Notes: a model not told the origin generated them from the sequence alone. A DNA stretch of 64,000 nucleotides from Aureobasidium sp. EXF-3400 (GCA_024195585.1 SWBL01000222.1:1-64000), one strand, 5' to 3'. Shown: positions 44,101 through 56,446, counted from the first letter of the stretch. Numbers and translations are program-made.

Positions 44101-46469
44101 CGAAACTCTGACCAAACAATGGTAGCATTCATGCAGAGCTATTGCTTCGGTGAAGTCTCTCGGCTCGCTTTGGTAAGATGGCAGACACGTGAAGAAGTGG
44201 ATCAACGCAAGAAATGTCGGACCAGACTACTGGAGTCTGTATGTCGGATCTTGATCCACCTTACAATCGCCTTGTAAGGCAGCTCCGATATGTCGATCAG
44301 TGAGGTTGGCAGCAAGACAACACCAAAGCATGTTGTACAAGCGTGCTTGAATCATGCGAGATGTCAATCGGAAGTACAATGATGTTTGTCCCTTAGGTTC
44401 GTGTCCAATGACGCGTGAACAGAAGAAGCATATGCCGTATGCGACGAGTGTGACGCAAAATGTAGAACATGTTTGGAGGTTACCAGTAAACATGACACTC
44501 CGGTAGACCTACTATGAGCCCGAGGAAGTGGCTGCCGGAGTCGCCGTCCTCGGAAGACGCCAATTTGGGAAGTGATGTTCGGCAACACTTGTAAGGAACA
44601 AGACGTCAGGTGTTCTCGAAAGAGCTCGACACGCTGTCAGGTGCGTCGGATGGCTTGTTTGGGACAATGAGAAAAGAGGCTTGTAGGTAAGACATTCGAA
44701 CGGTGGTGTCGATCGCGAATTCCGTTCTCTAACGGAGAATGTCGTCGTGTCTCGGGAATATATATTCAGAAACTCGAGGAGTGGAGAGGCAGCAGACCAG
44801 ACAGTTGAAGTAGATAAGACACTTGCTGCAGGTACAGAGCGTAGTCTCGGGAGATTTGATACTGTAGTAGGCTTTGCTATTGAATGAAGGACATGTGCTC
44901 CGCCGTTGCTCATTGGTCAGAAGGCTGTGGAAATAGAGATCATCGGCCCAAGTAGGAAGGCGGCATGGAAGCTACCTCATGAATCGTAGTTAGCACTGCA
45001 GTAAGATTATTAACTCTGTGGACTGTCGTGGGCGTGAGAAATTGGCTCTATGGATTGTCGCGGACTGTGCTGTGCGGGCGCAAAGGGCAGTGCTTCGGGC
45101 TTGTGCAGTCCTTGTTTGAGATTACGAAAAGCTTATGAGAGGTTCTTGCGGCCGGATTGGAGACTCGCACATTACTGGGAAGGATTCTGGGGCGTGCATG
45201 ATTAGACAAGGACATCCCTGTGATAATCAGGTTTGCATATAGCTGTCGCAACATTGTTGTGAACATGTTTTCTGCGATGCTGCCGATGCTGCAGACGCGG
45301 AAGTATGACTCGAGGTGGCTTGGTCGCCTGGCCAGCATGAGTGGGTAGAACTGGACGGCAGGAGAGTACCATGAGAGTTTCCATGACTTTTGGCAGTAAA
45401 TGAGCAGGGTCAAGCTGATGATGCTGGAAGATGGGCTTGAAGCTAGAAGCCACAAGTTCGGTACGGAATGCCAATACTGCGGAGTGCGGTGGCAGCCAAA
45501 AAGTGTTGCGCAGTTTACATTTCTTGTCCTCTATTGCTGCAAACAGGCTTCAACCTTCGCCCTCATCCATGATGGCAAACACCAACGTCCCGGAACAGTG
45601 GTATCGTGGCTACATATCGCAATCGATTGTGTCTTGTCTTAGGTTATCAGTGACGTTGGCGATCCCGTACGTCAGTCAGCAAGCACAGTGCAAAACGGCG
45701 CGTGTGAAGGTAAGAGCGAGGTCGCGGTGTCGAGATGATCGAAGCGACGTTGCAAAGCCGTTGCAGGATTTGCGGCTTCCAGCGTCTCGCGAATTTGCCA
45801 GTGTCGCACGGCACGCAACTGAGCTGACGGCGAGTGGCCGAGCAAGCTGGACGTTGCCAAAAAGCCGTTGTTGTCCAGCTGTGCGACAACCGTCGTGATA
45901 GTGATGCGACCAGCCCGCCGAACGTTGTTTTCCCTCTGCCTTGCCCTTGCAATTCCTTCACGCGACCGTTGCTATCCCATCAGCGGGGCCGGGTTGAGTG
46001 AAACCTCAACCAAAGACATTCTGAACGGCCTGCCGTAGTCCAGCAAGCCGTATTGTGAAGCAGCTTGTGTCACTTCCCTGCGCCGTAGAGGTTTGAGATA
46101 TTATATTAACCAGCTCCTGCTACCCGTTCAAAAATCTCCAACAGCTCACATTCATATACGACCTCCTTCGCCGATCCATCCAGGAATAGAGAGACTCTTA
46201 TACATACCAACACACGAACACGACAGCCTATCCACCACCCAAAGTTACACAGCACGGCACCAACAGTCAAGGAAACGCTCTGCTTGCATATTCCTGTCTA
46301 AAACCCCACTTCCCAGCCCCGCTCGTCACTGTTTACACTGTTGTCGACCGCTCGACTTTGGCCAAACGGCATCTTTTTTTCACTGCTGGCTTTTTACTTG
46401 AAGGCGCCGCGTCCTCCAATTCTTTCTCTCCAACCACCAATCCACAATACACTCGTTCACATCAGAAAC

Positions 46470-47552
46470 ATGGCTGGCTCTCCTTCACCCAGAACTACTC
46501 GCTCCAAGGCACGACGCTCCACCATGTCTTCGCAAAAGTCCAACATCAAGACTTGGGCACGTCACCAGAAGCCTGTGGCTGCCCGCCTGACCAAGGAGAA
46601 GGCTCAGACCAAGGCCATTCCCCAGGCTGTTCCTTCTGTCCCCGCATCTCCCTACCACTACTCTGCTTTGATTCAAGCACAACTCACAAAGACTCACCAA
46701 CAATCTCGTCTTGCTGCTCCTGCTGCTCCTTCGAGGCAACATGGCTCATCTTCTGAATCCTTCCGCTTCCTTGATCTTCCTGCCGAGATTCGTCTCATGA
46801 TCTACGGATATGCAGTAACTGAAGCCGAACCTCTTTACATCGACACATTGGCTGCTCCTCCCGCCATCACTCGCGTGTGTCGCCAGACCCGTCAAGAGGC
46901 ACTACCTGTCTTCCTTGGCAGCAACTCTTTCATTACTCTCTTCAGCTCTGTTCCTGGCATGGATGCTACCTGCCCTGAACCTTGCTGCCTTACCAAGTAC
47001 ACTACCTCATTCTCGCCTGCTTCCGAATCATGGCTCTGCACTCTCCCCCCTTCGCAACCTCTTATTCGCGACATGAGCTTCACTCTCCAGCCTTCCACCT
47101 GGGATGATGACTCAGAGCTCTCAGCAGACTTCCGCATGCTTGATGGAAAGCTTGCCCACGGCCCTGACTGCCCTTTCTGCGTCAACGGTTCAAACGGCAA
47201 TGTCACTCCTATCTCTCTTTCACACCCTGCTGTACCCGAAAGCCTCAAGCTTTTGATGAGCCATGCTCAACAGATTCACGACGCTGAACTCGACGCTGTC
47301 AACACTGTCCTTCAGTTTGGCAAGGGTCTCAGCCTCTACGACATCGTCGCCTTCACCAAGGCATTCACCGGTCCCAGCGAAGTCATCACTGCCAGACAAT
47401 GCGACCAGCAACGTCTAGTCGAGCACTTCAGAGAGACGCTCGAGGAGTGGGACGCTTCCAAGGGCGATGCCAGATACGAGATCCAAGAAGATCTTAGACG
47501 TACCTCCGACGACCTTTGGTCCGAGAAGGAGAAGTGGTGCGGAGTCATGTGA
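46470..47552 (+). CDS. F-box/2EXR-like domain protein
   Basis: A 360-residue single-exon protein. Residues 1-90 are basic and Ser/Ala/Gln-rich. At about residues 95-150 comes FRFLDLPAEIRLMIYGYAV and ITRVCRQTRQEALPVFLGSN. This is the F-box-like (2EXR) motif common in large ascomycete families that may recruit substrates to SCF ubiquitin ligases. A CxxC-type pair (PDCPFC) lies mid-protein. The C-terminal third is helical and charged, ending KWCGVM. The ATG at 46470 (MAGSPSPRTTRSKAR) is the first in this frame with a good context. The frame is open upstream to 46341 without an ATG. It stands alone in a 12 kb gene-poor block, preceded by a long C/A-rich leader. Confidence 0.82.
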   Translation: MAGSPSPRTTRSKARRSTMSSQKSNIKTWARHQKPVAARLTKEKAQTKAIPQAVPSVPASPYHYSALIQAQLTKTHQQSRLAAPAAPSRQHGSSSESFRFLDLPAEIRLMIYGYAVTEAEPLYIDTLAAPPAITRVCRQTRQEALPVFLGSNSFITLFSSVPGMDATCPEPCCLTKYTTSFSPASESWLCTLPPSQPLIRDMSFTLQPSTWDDDSELSADFRMLDGKLAHGPDCPFCVNGSNGNVTPISLSHPAVPESLKLLMSHAQQIHDAELDAVNTVLQFGKGLSLYDIVAFTKAFTGPSEVITARQCDQQRLVEHFRETLEEWDASKGDARYEIQEDLRRTSDDLWSEKEKWCGVM

Positions 47553-50500
47553 ATATCACATTTGTTTCACTTGCATGTTGCTTTTTGTATAGCGCTGTAC
47601 GGAGTTGAGGGCATTGGGATCATGGGACTGCTTTTTGGCCAATTGGGCTCACGATCAAGATGATGATGATGATGATAACTACGAATACCTTTCTTGTCGA
47701 TATTAGACACATTTCACGAACCAAATCTTTTACCATTACCTTTCTTTCCACATCGCAAGTGCTTGCCTCTCTTTGTCTTCTGCCTCTCAGAAATTCTACT
47801 TGGCGTGCAGCTCGAAGCTTATTAACCGGTCGGCACCATTATCCGTAGGTTGTGCCGTTTTTCTTGCTCACCGCACTTTCCTCTGAGGCATGGCTATCCA
47901 CTATCTTCTTGCGTGATACCGAGGTCGTTTGTGATACAAGCGAGAAATAGGTGAATGGCACCGAGTGGACTGAAAACGGATTGACATGCGTCCGGAGTTT
48001 GGTAATACCGCATCATCGGCGGCTGTCAATGATAGGTATGCACAACAACGAACCTTCTTTCGTCAGCAAATCTGGCGGCAGGAGATCAAAGTTTCCACTC
48101 CATCACCGATTGCCATCTAAACTCAACTTACTCGGACTTCAACTACACGGGACCTCGCTTTCGCTTGTTTGGTTGATCTTGGATGTTGATGTCCATGCAT
48201 GTCTCAAGCAAGAGCTCAGCACAGCACGTGTTTTGGCGAAGGATCATCCTCAATGCTTCCATCCTTCCAAACACGCGAAGAAGGCGTGTAAGGCTATACA
48301 TGTTTCACTGTATAACCGCAATGGACCAATGAAGGAAGTTGATCATCCGTATTCGCTTCTCAGCATTTTCACATGTCAGGACAACGTCTATCTACAAGAG
48401 TTCGCAGGTCACAGCGCTGTACGTGCTTTTTAGGTTAGGGAGATTGAGGATGGCTGTGGGTTCTCCGCTTGTTCGGCGTTCCAACAAAATTCTGAAGATG
48501 CCTCTTCTGTATCGATATAACCGTTTTCTTTCGCGTTCTGTGTTATCTTAATGCCAACCCTATGTTTATGCTTGATCGAGCAAATCGATAAGGGCAGACT
48601 ATCTACGCACGTATCTTGTAGTTCACAGGATGATCGCGATAGAATCGCAACAAGGCTTCTACGCTCAAAGTACCGAAACAGAAATGTCTGTGGTCAATCG
48701 CTTCGCTCAGAATTCTGGAAATGTTTCTCACTGTCGATCACTTTTGGTACTCTGTCTGTAACTTGCTGATCTCAACAACTTTTTCTGCCTCGGTTGTTTG
48801 GTAATGGCACATGGTTGAAGCGAGAAATGTGTCTCTCTTCAGTGTCGATCATACCGGGTCCTTGGAGGGTTACATCTACGAAGACATCGAATTGTCCTAA
48901 ATCCTACCTTCCAACGACCTTGACAAATATCGGTGCGATCAGAAAGTACATGCTTACGACTGACATCTTGGCCCAAGACGTCAATTTGCCTCTCTTCTCT
49001 GATGCACCAAATTCTGAAATTCGTTTTATTCGTAATCCGAACTGTTATGGCCGTTGACTGCCACTGACATCTGTATACGCCGCCACTTACAAAATACACA
49101 ACTTTGACTGCACTCAAATTCATACACGAACGCATCAATTGCTTTTTCCTATTGGACTTGACAGATGATGCAATTCTTCCGAGTTTCCTTCCAGAAAACA
49201 TGCAAAAGTCACACAAAGGGGTTCCTTCGTCATACCGTTTCCAGTTTGGCTGTATGCAGCCGTTTGAGAAGCCGCCGCCACTTACATACACAAATACTGT
49301 ATTTTCTGCCTTTGCCTTCACCTTCTTCTCGCACACATGGCAATTGCTCTCGATTCAGTGACATATCCTTCGTTCCGCATACATCCTGACTCGGCAGGTG
49401 ATAGAAGGGCCGACGTCATGTATACACCGAAGTTCGTCTCGCAAACAGCCGTTATTGCCTATGTTCCGTCTCCACCGATTTCTTGGAATGTTTCATCACA
49501 TCGACATCGACATCGACATTCATTCTTCGATACACTTCTGGAAGATTTCTGGAGCCTTTTCAATGGTTCTTCTCGGAGTGCCACTGCGTGGGTATGGTTA
49601 ATGCGATTGAGATAGCCGTTCAGTGGCCGTTGACTTGGCTTTTGGTGCATAACTACACTTTCTGTTCTGACTCTGTTTTGCGCCTTCTGGAAGCCTTCTA
49701 CCACTTGCGCGTAGACATGGCTTGATGAACAATAATCCTTCCAGCTCTGAGCTACACAAGTGAAGCCAGGTGTATCGTGACGACTGCCAACTTCTGGTTC
49801 TCGTTCGATAGTCTGGGATTGGTGTATCTCGGCGCATTGCTATCTCGTCCAGGATACGATTCAGTCGCAGACAACGATCCCTGTTGGAGGACTCAACTCA
49901 GAGGATTCGACTCAGAGGATCTGACTAAGAAGACCCAACTCACTCACTTCACATGCATATTGACTTTCAACACAAGAGCTTCTCCACGTAAGGAACAAAA
50001 GGTCCGACTATACTGGTCATCAAAGCATACAGTCTCACTCGCGTTCAAGTTGCTTGTCGCCGTTGCCATCATTCGTGTTTTCTCTTCCAAACATGCTTCC
50101 ATTGCCTCTGGCGCCTCAATCTATACTTGCGCCTCAATCTATCCTTATACAGACTTCGAAAAAGTAGGGCCGACCTCTTATACCTTCGGACTTGGCCGAG
50201 TCGTTTGGCTGAACAGTTTGGCTGAAAGAGTTTATAATTCTGGTATCCGACCGTTGGCTGCATTTCCTCATGGTGCTTGTGGGGAAGCAATTGGCAGAGA
50301 CGTGTTTACTCCGCCATTAATCTAATAGGTGAGATACATGGATACTAGTCTGTCTTTAGTGGAGAAGCTTTGGGGATGTGAGTAGTGCTAATCTGCTCTT
50401 TAATACATGTGAATAGGAATAAGAAATGTCGGGTAGTGAGCATATGGTGAGAGTTATGTCTGAGAGGCATTGCTCTTCAACCACAGCATAAATTCTGTAC

Positions 50501-51466
50501 TGTTGTGAATTGGTGATACACAACGAGAATAAATGATATGAGGGTATGTTTACATTGCCATTGGTCTTCTTGTGTATTTCGATGTTGAGTCGGGGTGTTG
50601 AGTGAACATTGTTGTTTCTCCATTGCTGTTCGAAATCTCGATATTCCAAACCCGAAAAACATATACCATGGTCGCATGGAGCACCTAAACAATGCAAAAC
50701 TCATACACAACCAAGAGTATGTCACAAAGACATCTCTGATGTGATCTCAAAGTATTTGACTAAGCACACGTCGTCGTATCGACATTTCTTTGTCAAAAGT
50801 GGTTGCTGAGGGTACGACCCTGTCACTATCTGTTCATTGGCCAGATGAAATCCAACAATTGACAGACCATCAAGAAGCACTTCCATGGATAGAGTGGTAA
50901 AGAGATCAATAGGTATGATGATGGCATCCACAGATGCTAGGACCTCGCTATCTCAGGTCGCTCCCAGCTTCTCTCACCGACTCACGCAGCGATCGTGCAG
51001 ATCATCAGGAGACAAACATGTTACAGTCAGGAATGTGGCTAAGGAGAACGATGTTGTACCAACTCTTATAGATCCTCTCTATCTCCGAAGAGTATCGTGC
51101 ATTCCCACAGCGATTTCCGATACCGCGTAGGGAGTTCCTTCCGATTCTGTCCCATCACTAACCCCATTCCTTCATGGCATGGTGGATACACGGGGATAAT
51201 CAACCTCCATCCAGCACCGCGCAAGCAGGCGTATACGTGGTTCGCCAGGACTAAGGCTCGCATCTTCGACATAACAATGCTCGTGCAAAAGCTGTTGGAG
51301 GGGAGAGGCCATTCCCGTCGTTCCTTCTTCATACAACCATGAAATGACGCACTCACACCGCAAACGCACCACAAACTCCAGAATCCAGTTTCCCTTCCCT
51401 CTTCCACCTCTCCTCTGCTTATCCCATCCATACTTCTCTCACTCCCATCTGTCCATCGCGCTTCCA
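47553..51466. other. Gene-poor region, 3.9 kb
   Basis: No supportable gene. The longest open stretch (49777-50325 plus) has no ATG start and no domain. A CGACAT hexamer run lies near 49500-49520. A duplicated GCGCCTCAATCTAT occurs near 50110-50145. Base composition drifts AT-rich compared with coding neighbours. Confidence 0.45.
49500..49521. repeat. CGACAT microsatellite
   Basis: Three to four tandem copies of CGACAT lie in noncoding sequence. Confidence 0.7.
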
Positions 51467-51721
51467 TCATCCCTCCTTCACTTTCGTCTCTCCAGCAAGT
51501 CTAGCTCCACACATCCCCACACCCACCAGCACCACACCAACATTCGTAACAAACAGCCATGCTTTCATTGGAAAAGCCAAGTCGTAGGAAGAGATCCAAT
51601 TGTTGAATGCAAAGAGAAGGAACAAGAGGATTATTGGAAGGGTAAAAGCGTTGTTCGCGAGTTTTTGACGGAATGTAGTCGGTGATGTTTGGGTTGCGGG
51701 TGTTGATGTGGATGTTGACAT
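51467..51721 (-). CDS. Small two-helix membrane protein, unknown
   Basis: A predicted 84-residue protein starting at the ATG at 51721 (MSTSTSTPATQ). After a Ser/Thr-rich N-terminus come two hydrophobic segments. The first is LPIILLFLLFAFNNWI; the second is WLFVTNVGVVLVGVGM, separated by the short loop SSYDLAFPMK. The C-terminus is ARLAGETKVKEG. I do not recognise the family. The clean two-helix topology and polar ends favour a real gene over chance, but the frame is short and a longer upstream start without conserved character exists (51826). Confidence 0.55.
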   Translation of the reverse strand: MSTSTSTPATQTSPTTFRQKLANNAFTLPIILLFLLFAFNNWISSYDLAFPMKAWLFVTNVGVVLVGVGMCGARLAGETKVKEG

Positions 51722-52267
51722 TTTAGTGAATATGGGTTGGGTTGGTGTGATGAGTTTTTGTAATAGAGGAATTGGGATAGTAGAGGTTATGATATGGTGG
51801 TGAGAGCAGAGGTGGAAACAGTTCAATGGATGGAGTGGAAGTGGAAGTCGAGATACCAGAGTTCAGTTGTAGAGCGTTTTTGGGAAAGAGCACGCTAGGA
51901 CGAAAGAGGAAGGAGCCTTTTGTGCTTATACCATTCTTTTCGTAACTCCTACATTTCTCTCACAAAGAGTCATACTAATATCTTGACTATCAAAAGGCAC
52001 AGTGGTACCCAGACCAGAGATATATTCAGAGAGAGTCTAAATTATACCGCCTTTCGGTGGACACGACCCTATTTCTCAAGAGTATTGTGTATTTCTACAG
52101 ATAAGCGTTGGAGACATTTGCACACGAGGAGGTTGTATTGAAGGTTTGCTCATAGGAAAGGGGTATATACTTAATCATAGTTCTATCATAATAATCATCA
52201 CATCTATCCTCCTTCCTCCTTCCTCTACCTCCAATTCCGTCTAATCACCCTGATGACCATCAACAAA
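51722..52267. other. Intergenic region
   Basis: This is the promoter side of the small membrane protein and the 3' flank of DUR3. Nothing recognisable. Confidence 0.35.
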
Positions 52268-54454
52268 TCACTCAGAATCCCTTACGGCAGCCTCGGCATC
52301 CCTCTCCTTCTCCTTATCTTGCATCTTCTCCTCCACAACCGCCGTCTCAGCAACAGTAGCCCTACCATGCGTGACCGGATGTTCCTTGCCCGTAACATCC
52401 AACCACATACTCTTAAAAGTCCTGAAAATAGTCTTCCTCCCCTCAAACACAGGATAAATACCCACACAAACAGCCGTAACGAACAACCACAAAAAGCCCA
52501 CAACAACCCATCCAGTGAAAAACTTCTTGGAGAAAATGTAGCCAGAACCATACATGGGCATTGGCCACAAGATCAGGAAACAGAGGATCAGGCAGACGGT
52601 GAGTGTGCGAGCGATCTTAGAGGCGCGGAGAAGGTGTTTTTGCTCTGCGGCTTCGGCGGCGAGGGATTGTGCTGTTTCGCCGTGGGCGCCGCCGGGGAGG
52701 AGTTCGGGGTCGATGTGGGCGGCGGCGGTGAGGTCTGAGTCGTCGGGGCGGCGGATTTGTTTCATGGATTGCCAGTCGTATTTGCCGCTGCTGAAGACGA
52801 GGGAGAGTATGGGTACGGTGACCACGGGTGTGAGGAGAGCAACGACGTTCCCGACGAGCATTGGGTAGTTAGAGCCAGTGGCCTCGACGGAGAGATTTCC
52901 GTATTGGGATTTTGCTTGGACGAGCCAGCCGATGACTGCGCAGATCAGGGCAATAATGGGTGAAAAGGTTGCTGCAGCCCAGGACTGACGGTTCCAGAGC
53001 AGAGTCAGAGCGGCAGGTAACACACCACCGCCGATAATGCAACCCATCATCAAGTAGATGTATCCCATACCGATTCCAGCGTAGTAAAGCCCAGTTGAGA
53101 AAGCAGCCATGATCAAGGCGTACACAATACAACTGATGTGACTCATGTAGATCAACTTCTTGCCATGGGCATCGGGGTTGATATAGGTGTTGTAGATATC
53201 GTATGTGAAGATACTCGACACGGCGATCAGCTCAGCAGACATGGCCGAGGTCACAGCCATGAAGATGAGCACCAGAGTCGCAGCGGCGCCTCCAGATCCT
53301 AAGAGAGCGACTGCGGCATTAGGAAGAACCAGACCAGCAGTGACATCTTCTGCTGCCATACGCAGAGGGAAGGTGGGGAACACGGGGTTGTTCTCGAGGG
53401 CCAGGGCTGCAAGACCCATGGTGGTAGCGCAGAGCCATGGAATCTATAAATTTATGTCAGTCAAAGTGAAGTGCTGAATGTAGATAGGAAGAAGCTCACA
53501 GCAAACCAGCATAAGCCTCCCATAATGTAACCAGGAAGAGCATGAACAGGCGAAGCAGCAATAGCCTTGTTCCAGTAACCGTTGTCAAGGTAGACAGTAC
53601 CGAAGTTACCAACAAGGTTGATAACAAAGAAGATACCACCCTCACGGGACTTCATAGTGAGATAGCTTCCTTCAGCATTACCCTCAACAGGATGACGAGC
53701 TGAGGCCGCTAGAAGGGCATCATATACAGCGCTGGGGCTTCCAAGAATTTCGTTGGTCGAGTAAGCGGTAAAGGCAAATAGGAAGATGATGATCAAAATC
53801 ACCACAGTGTGTACCCAATCAGTGATGAAGGTAGCCTTGATGCCTCCAAACATTGTGTATGCCACGACACCGACTGGGAGTAGGAAACAAGCAGCCACAG
53901 GGTTCATGCCAGTTAGGTCCTTGATGACGGCACTACCGCCGGTCAACAGCATAGCGGTAACCAAGACATTGGTCATGAGGCCGAAGACGATGAAGACACA
54001 ATGAGTGATTCCTCCGTAGCGAGCACGAATGGCTTCCAGGAAGGTATGGGCATTGGGTGCTTTGCGTTTAAGCTCGATAGCTAGGGTCGCGAAGAGAATA
54101 ACTTGTACTGTTGCACCCGAGGCGTACCAGAAAGGTCCAGAAACACCGTAGTTGTAAGCTACAGCAGATGATTGCAGTCTAGAAGAATTGCATGTTAGCT
54201 TGCTCAAAATACGATGAATCGTAAGCCACTTACAGCGTAGCTGCCCATGTCCAGGATGAAACAACAGCGGCGGCCACGAGACCAGACTTGACACTTCTGC
54301 CAGCAGTAGAGAAGACCTCAGAGGTCTGTAATTCGTTGTTGTATCTTCGGAGTACCCAAGTGGTGAGCATCATACCGAGTGCGAATAGAGCTCCAACACC
54401 TAGCACGACTCCATATCCTACTCCTTGGGATAGGACAGCGACTGATCCGGCCAT
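52268..54454 (-). CDS. dur3: Urea active transporter DUR3 (sodium:solute symporter family)
   Basis: A 691-residue plasma-membrane urea (and possibly polyamine) symporter. Exons: 54454-54234, 54178-53500 and 53443-52268 (2076 nt, in frame). The N-terminus [19 protein letters not shown] and the segment [20 protein letters not shown] are DUR3 landmarks. They are followed by [30 protein letters not shown] and about fifteen membrane segments. The start at 54454 ([10 protein letters not shown]) is the first true ATG in frame. Upstream lie five HGATAR sites, fitting nitrogen catabolite control by an AreA/NIT2-type GATA factor. No urease or urea amidolyase gene is in the window. Confidence 0.93.
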
Positions 54455-55172
54455 GATGTGCAAGCAGGACGATGAGGAACAAATTGATAATTGATTGTAA
54501 GAACGAGCGAGGACTATAAGGGCCTTATAGCAACCGTGAAAACAGCCGTTGTCCGGCTATACTCGTATCTTAACGCAAGTGGTATAATATAGAAGCCACC
54601 TCGAGAAGAAACCTCCGCGGCAAAAGGTGCTGTCAGCCATTTTTTATATGCGATCCGCACTGCAGGGTCTCTATCTCACATGGCACAATCTGAAGCACGA
54701 CTGGGGTTGAGTAAAAAGTGATTCATAGTGAGATTGACATGAGCAGCGTTGTGGTTTGGGGTCGCTGATAAGGGAAGCAATCTGGGGTTTGGGATCGGCA
54801 TGCTTGTCGCTGATTGGCTCTGACAAACTCCCAACACTCTTCCCTTATCAGTGTGCGACATCGCGCTGTCTTTAACATCCACAAAACTGTTCTCCGTCCA
54901 GTAGAAATGGTAGAATCTTGCTCGATAAATTCATGTCATGCTATCTCTGCCTTCTCGTCTTGGCATGGGAAAGCAAACGTCGGATAGCGCATTTTTGACA
55001 GATTGTGGGGTGCTTACTCGATGTGATTGTCTCGTCGGCCGCCCGCGCCGACATGTCGTATCTGATCATATCTCTTTACAGAATGTCGACCCGACAGGCT
55101 GTATAACTTTCGAAGCTGATGCCGGCTGTACGCTTGCATGTCTCGGGTTCGTTCCGACGTCGGAGCATGTTT
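54455..55172. other. Intergenic, dur3 promoter
   Basis: About 720 bp upstream of dur3 and downstream of the methyltransferase gene. Besides the GATA sites nothing is recognised. Confidence 0.45.
54485..54928. promoter_or_regulatory. HGATAR (AreA-type GATA) site cluster upstream of dur3
   Basis: Matches to HGATAR: TGATAA at 54485-54490; AGATAG on the minus strand at 54672-54677; TGATAA at 54766-54771; TGATAA on the minus strand at 54845-54850; and CGATAA at 54923-54928. They lie 30-475 bp upstream of the dur3 ATG. Fungal DUR3 orthologues are known to be under nitrogen control. Binding here is inferred. Confidence 0.5.
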
Positions 55173-56354
55173 CTATGCGTCCTTCCATTTCCACATGCCC
55201 AGCCAGCACTCGACTTCACTCAACTCCTCGCCGTGTCCATCACTCCAGTCATCGTAGCCAGTTTCTGTCTCCTCATGGAACAGTTCCAGACCAAGCTTGA
55301 TCATGCGATTCTTGAGGTCGGCGCGCTCTTCAGCATAAGCCTCGCGAATGGGTATTTGGATCAGGACACGAGCGTCGGGACCGTGAATAAGATGACAGCT
55401 GATTGTCTGTACCAGCCATTTGGGATGTTCTTTTGAGTATATAGGATCGGCAGAAACAATCAGAGGATACTTTGAGCTTTCTTTTTCGGCGACAAGCGGG
55501 TTTGTTGATTTGTTCGTCTCTTCGGAATATATGATCTTTTCCGGTACTGTCCAGTCGAGGGTAGCAGCACGGGCAGATCCTTTTCTCAACTCGATCATAT
55601 CTTTGTTCGAGGCGATGTTTCGTTGAAGGTTCGGTACAATCTCAGGTAGGTCGGTCAAGAGCACATTTGCACCTAGCACAGCTGCTGCAGCAATACCGAC
55701 GAGGCCTGTGCCTGCTCCTAGTTCCAAAATGGTCGCATTTTCATCCTTGCCAAACACCAGAGGAATGCGATCGCGTAAAGTATGCCAGTTTCGAGCGAAG
55801 ACGAAGGACGAGGCCCACGTCTTGAGACCAAGATTATCTTCTGTGAGAGCAGGCTCGTGAATGCTAACCTGTACGGTGGTGTCCTGTTCATGCGAACTAG
55901 TGATGACGGGCTTCATAGTGCTCGAGCTGTTCGTAGGATCGGCTGACAGGGGTATGCGGAACGAGCGACTGATGTCACCCATTCCGGTACGACCAGAACG
56001 CTCACTCAAGCGTAATGAAGCAGAATCCCAAATCTTCTCTTTCTCTACGTCATCTTTGATCCAGTCCAGCGGGCTCGAGACGATTCGTGTGAGGTACTGA
56101 GGAACGCCGTTGGAGCTCACTTTGGGTTTGGATTGGGCGGTGGATTTGTCCCATGATTGGGGCTCGAGGCTGAGAAGGGCTAGGGTGTCTAGTAATTGCT
56201 GTGATGAAGGCTTGGTGTAAATTTGTGGAAGGTCTAGCACTAGAAGATTGTTAGAAAAGTGCGGTTGACGGTTGTAGGGTGTCCTACCATCTAGGATGTC
56301 TTCTTCCTGGTCCGACTGGTGCGCAGCATGGTTGTCGGTAGTAGATTCGGACAT
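55173..56354 (-). CDS. SAM-dependent methyltransferase (METTL21/family 16-like)
   Basis: A 377-residue class I methyltransferase. Exons: 56354-56288 and 56239-55173. The 48 bp intron (GTAGGA, branch CTAAC, CTTCTAG) is a multiple of three and could be retained, adding 16 residues. The SAM-binding motif I is ILELGAGTGLVGIAA, followed by VLLTDLPEI and a DPIY motif (ADPIYS) typical of seven-beta-strand protein methyltransferases. The N-terminal 150 residues are less conserved. The target is probably a protein lysine, but the substrate is unknown. The start at 56354 (MSESTTDNH) is preferred. An ATG at 56444 would add 30 basic residues and abut the Vps28 stop. It is tandem with vps28 and almost touching it. 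Confidence 0.82.
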   Translation of the reverse strand: MSESTTDNHAAHQSDQEEDILDGRTPYNRQPHFSNNLLVLDLPQIYTKPSSQQLLDTLALLSLEPQSWDKSTAQSKPKVSSNGVPQYLTRIVSSPLDWIKDDVEKEKIWDSASLRLSERSGRTGMGDISRSFRIPLSADPTNSSSTMKPVITSSHEQDTTVQVSIHEPALTEDNLGLKTWASSFVFARNWHTLRDRIPLVFGKDENATILELGAGTGLVGIAAAAVLGANVLLTDLPEIVPNLQRNIASNKDMIELRKGSARAATLDWTVPEKIIYSEETNKSTNPLVAEKESSKYPLIVSADPIYSKEHPKWLVQTISCHLIHGPDARVLIQIPIREAYAEERADLKNRMIKLGLELFHEETETGYDDWSDGHGEELSEVECWLGMWKWKDA

Positions 56355-56446
56355 TTTGGCTGGTCGCGAAAGTGACGCTTTCAGATGGACAATTCTGGAG
56401 AAGGCGCGGAGACGCACAGACCAGGCCTTCCGAAGATCAACCATCC

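Larger units (their letters stand above)
39256..46469. other. Gene-poor region, 7.2 kb
   Basis: Apart from Nup2 3' flanking sequence I can support no protein or RNA gene here. Several 130-260 codon open stretches (for example 41437-42225 minus, 42074-42682 plus and 43104-43784 minus) overlap one another on both strands. They have no domain and no family resemblance, and most lack a sensible start. Local imperfect repeats occur at 40500-40612, 41026-41147 and 45014-45068. The region could hold long promoters, noncoding transcripts or a decayed element. None of these can be shown from sequence alone. Confidence 0.5.

Noticed and set aside
49777..50325. 182-codon plus-strand open stretch
   Set aside because: Starts without ATG, composition not protein-like, no recognisable family.
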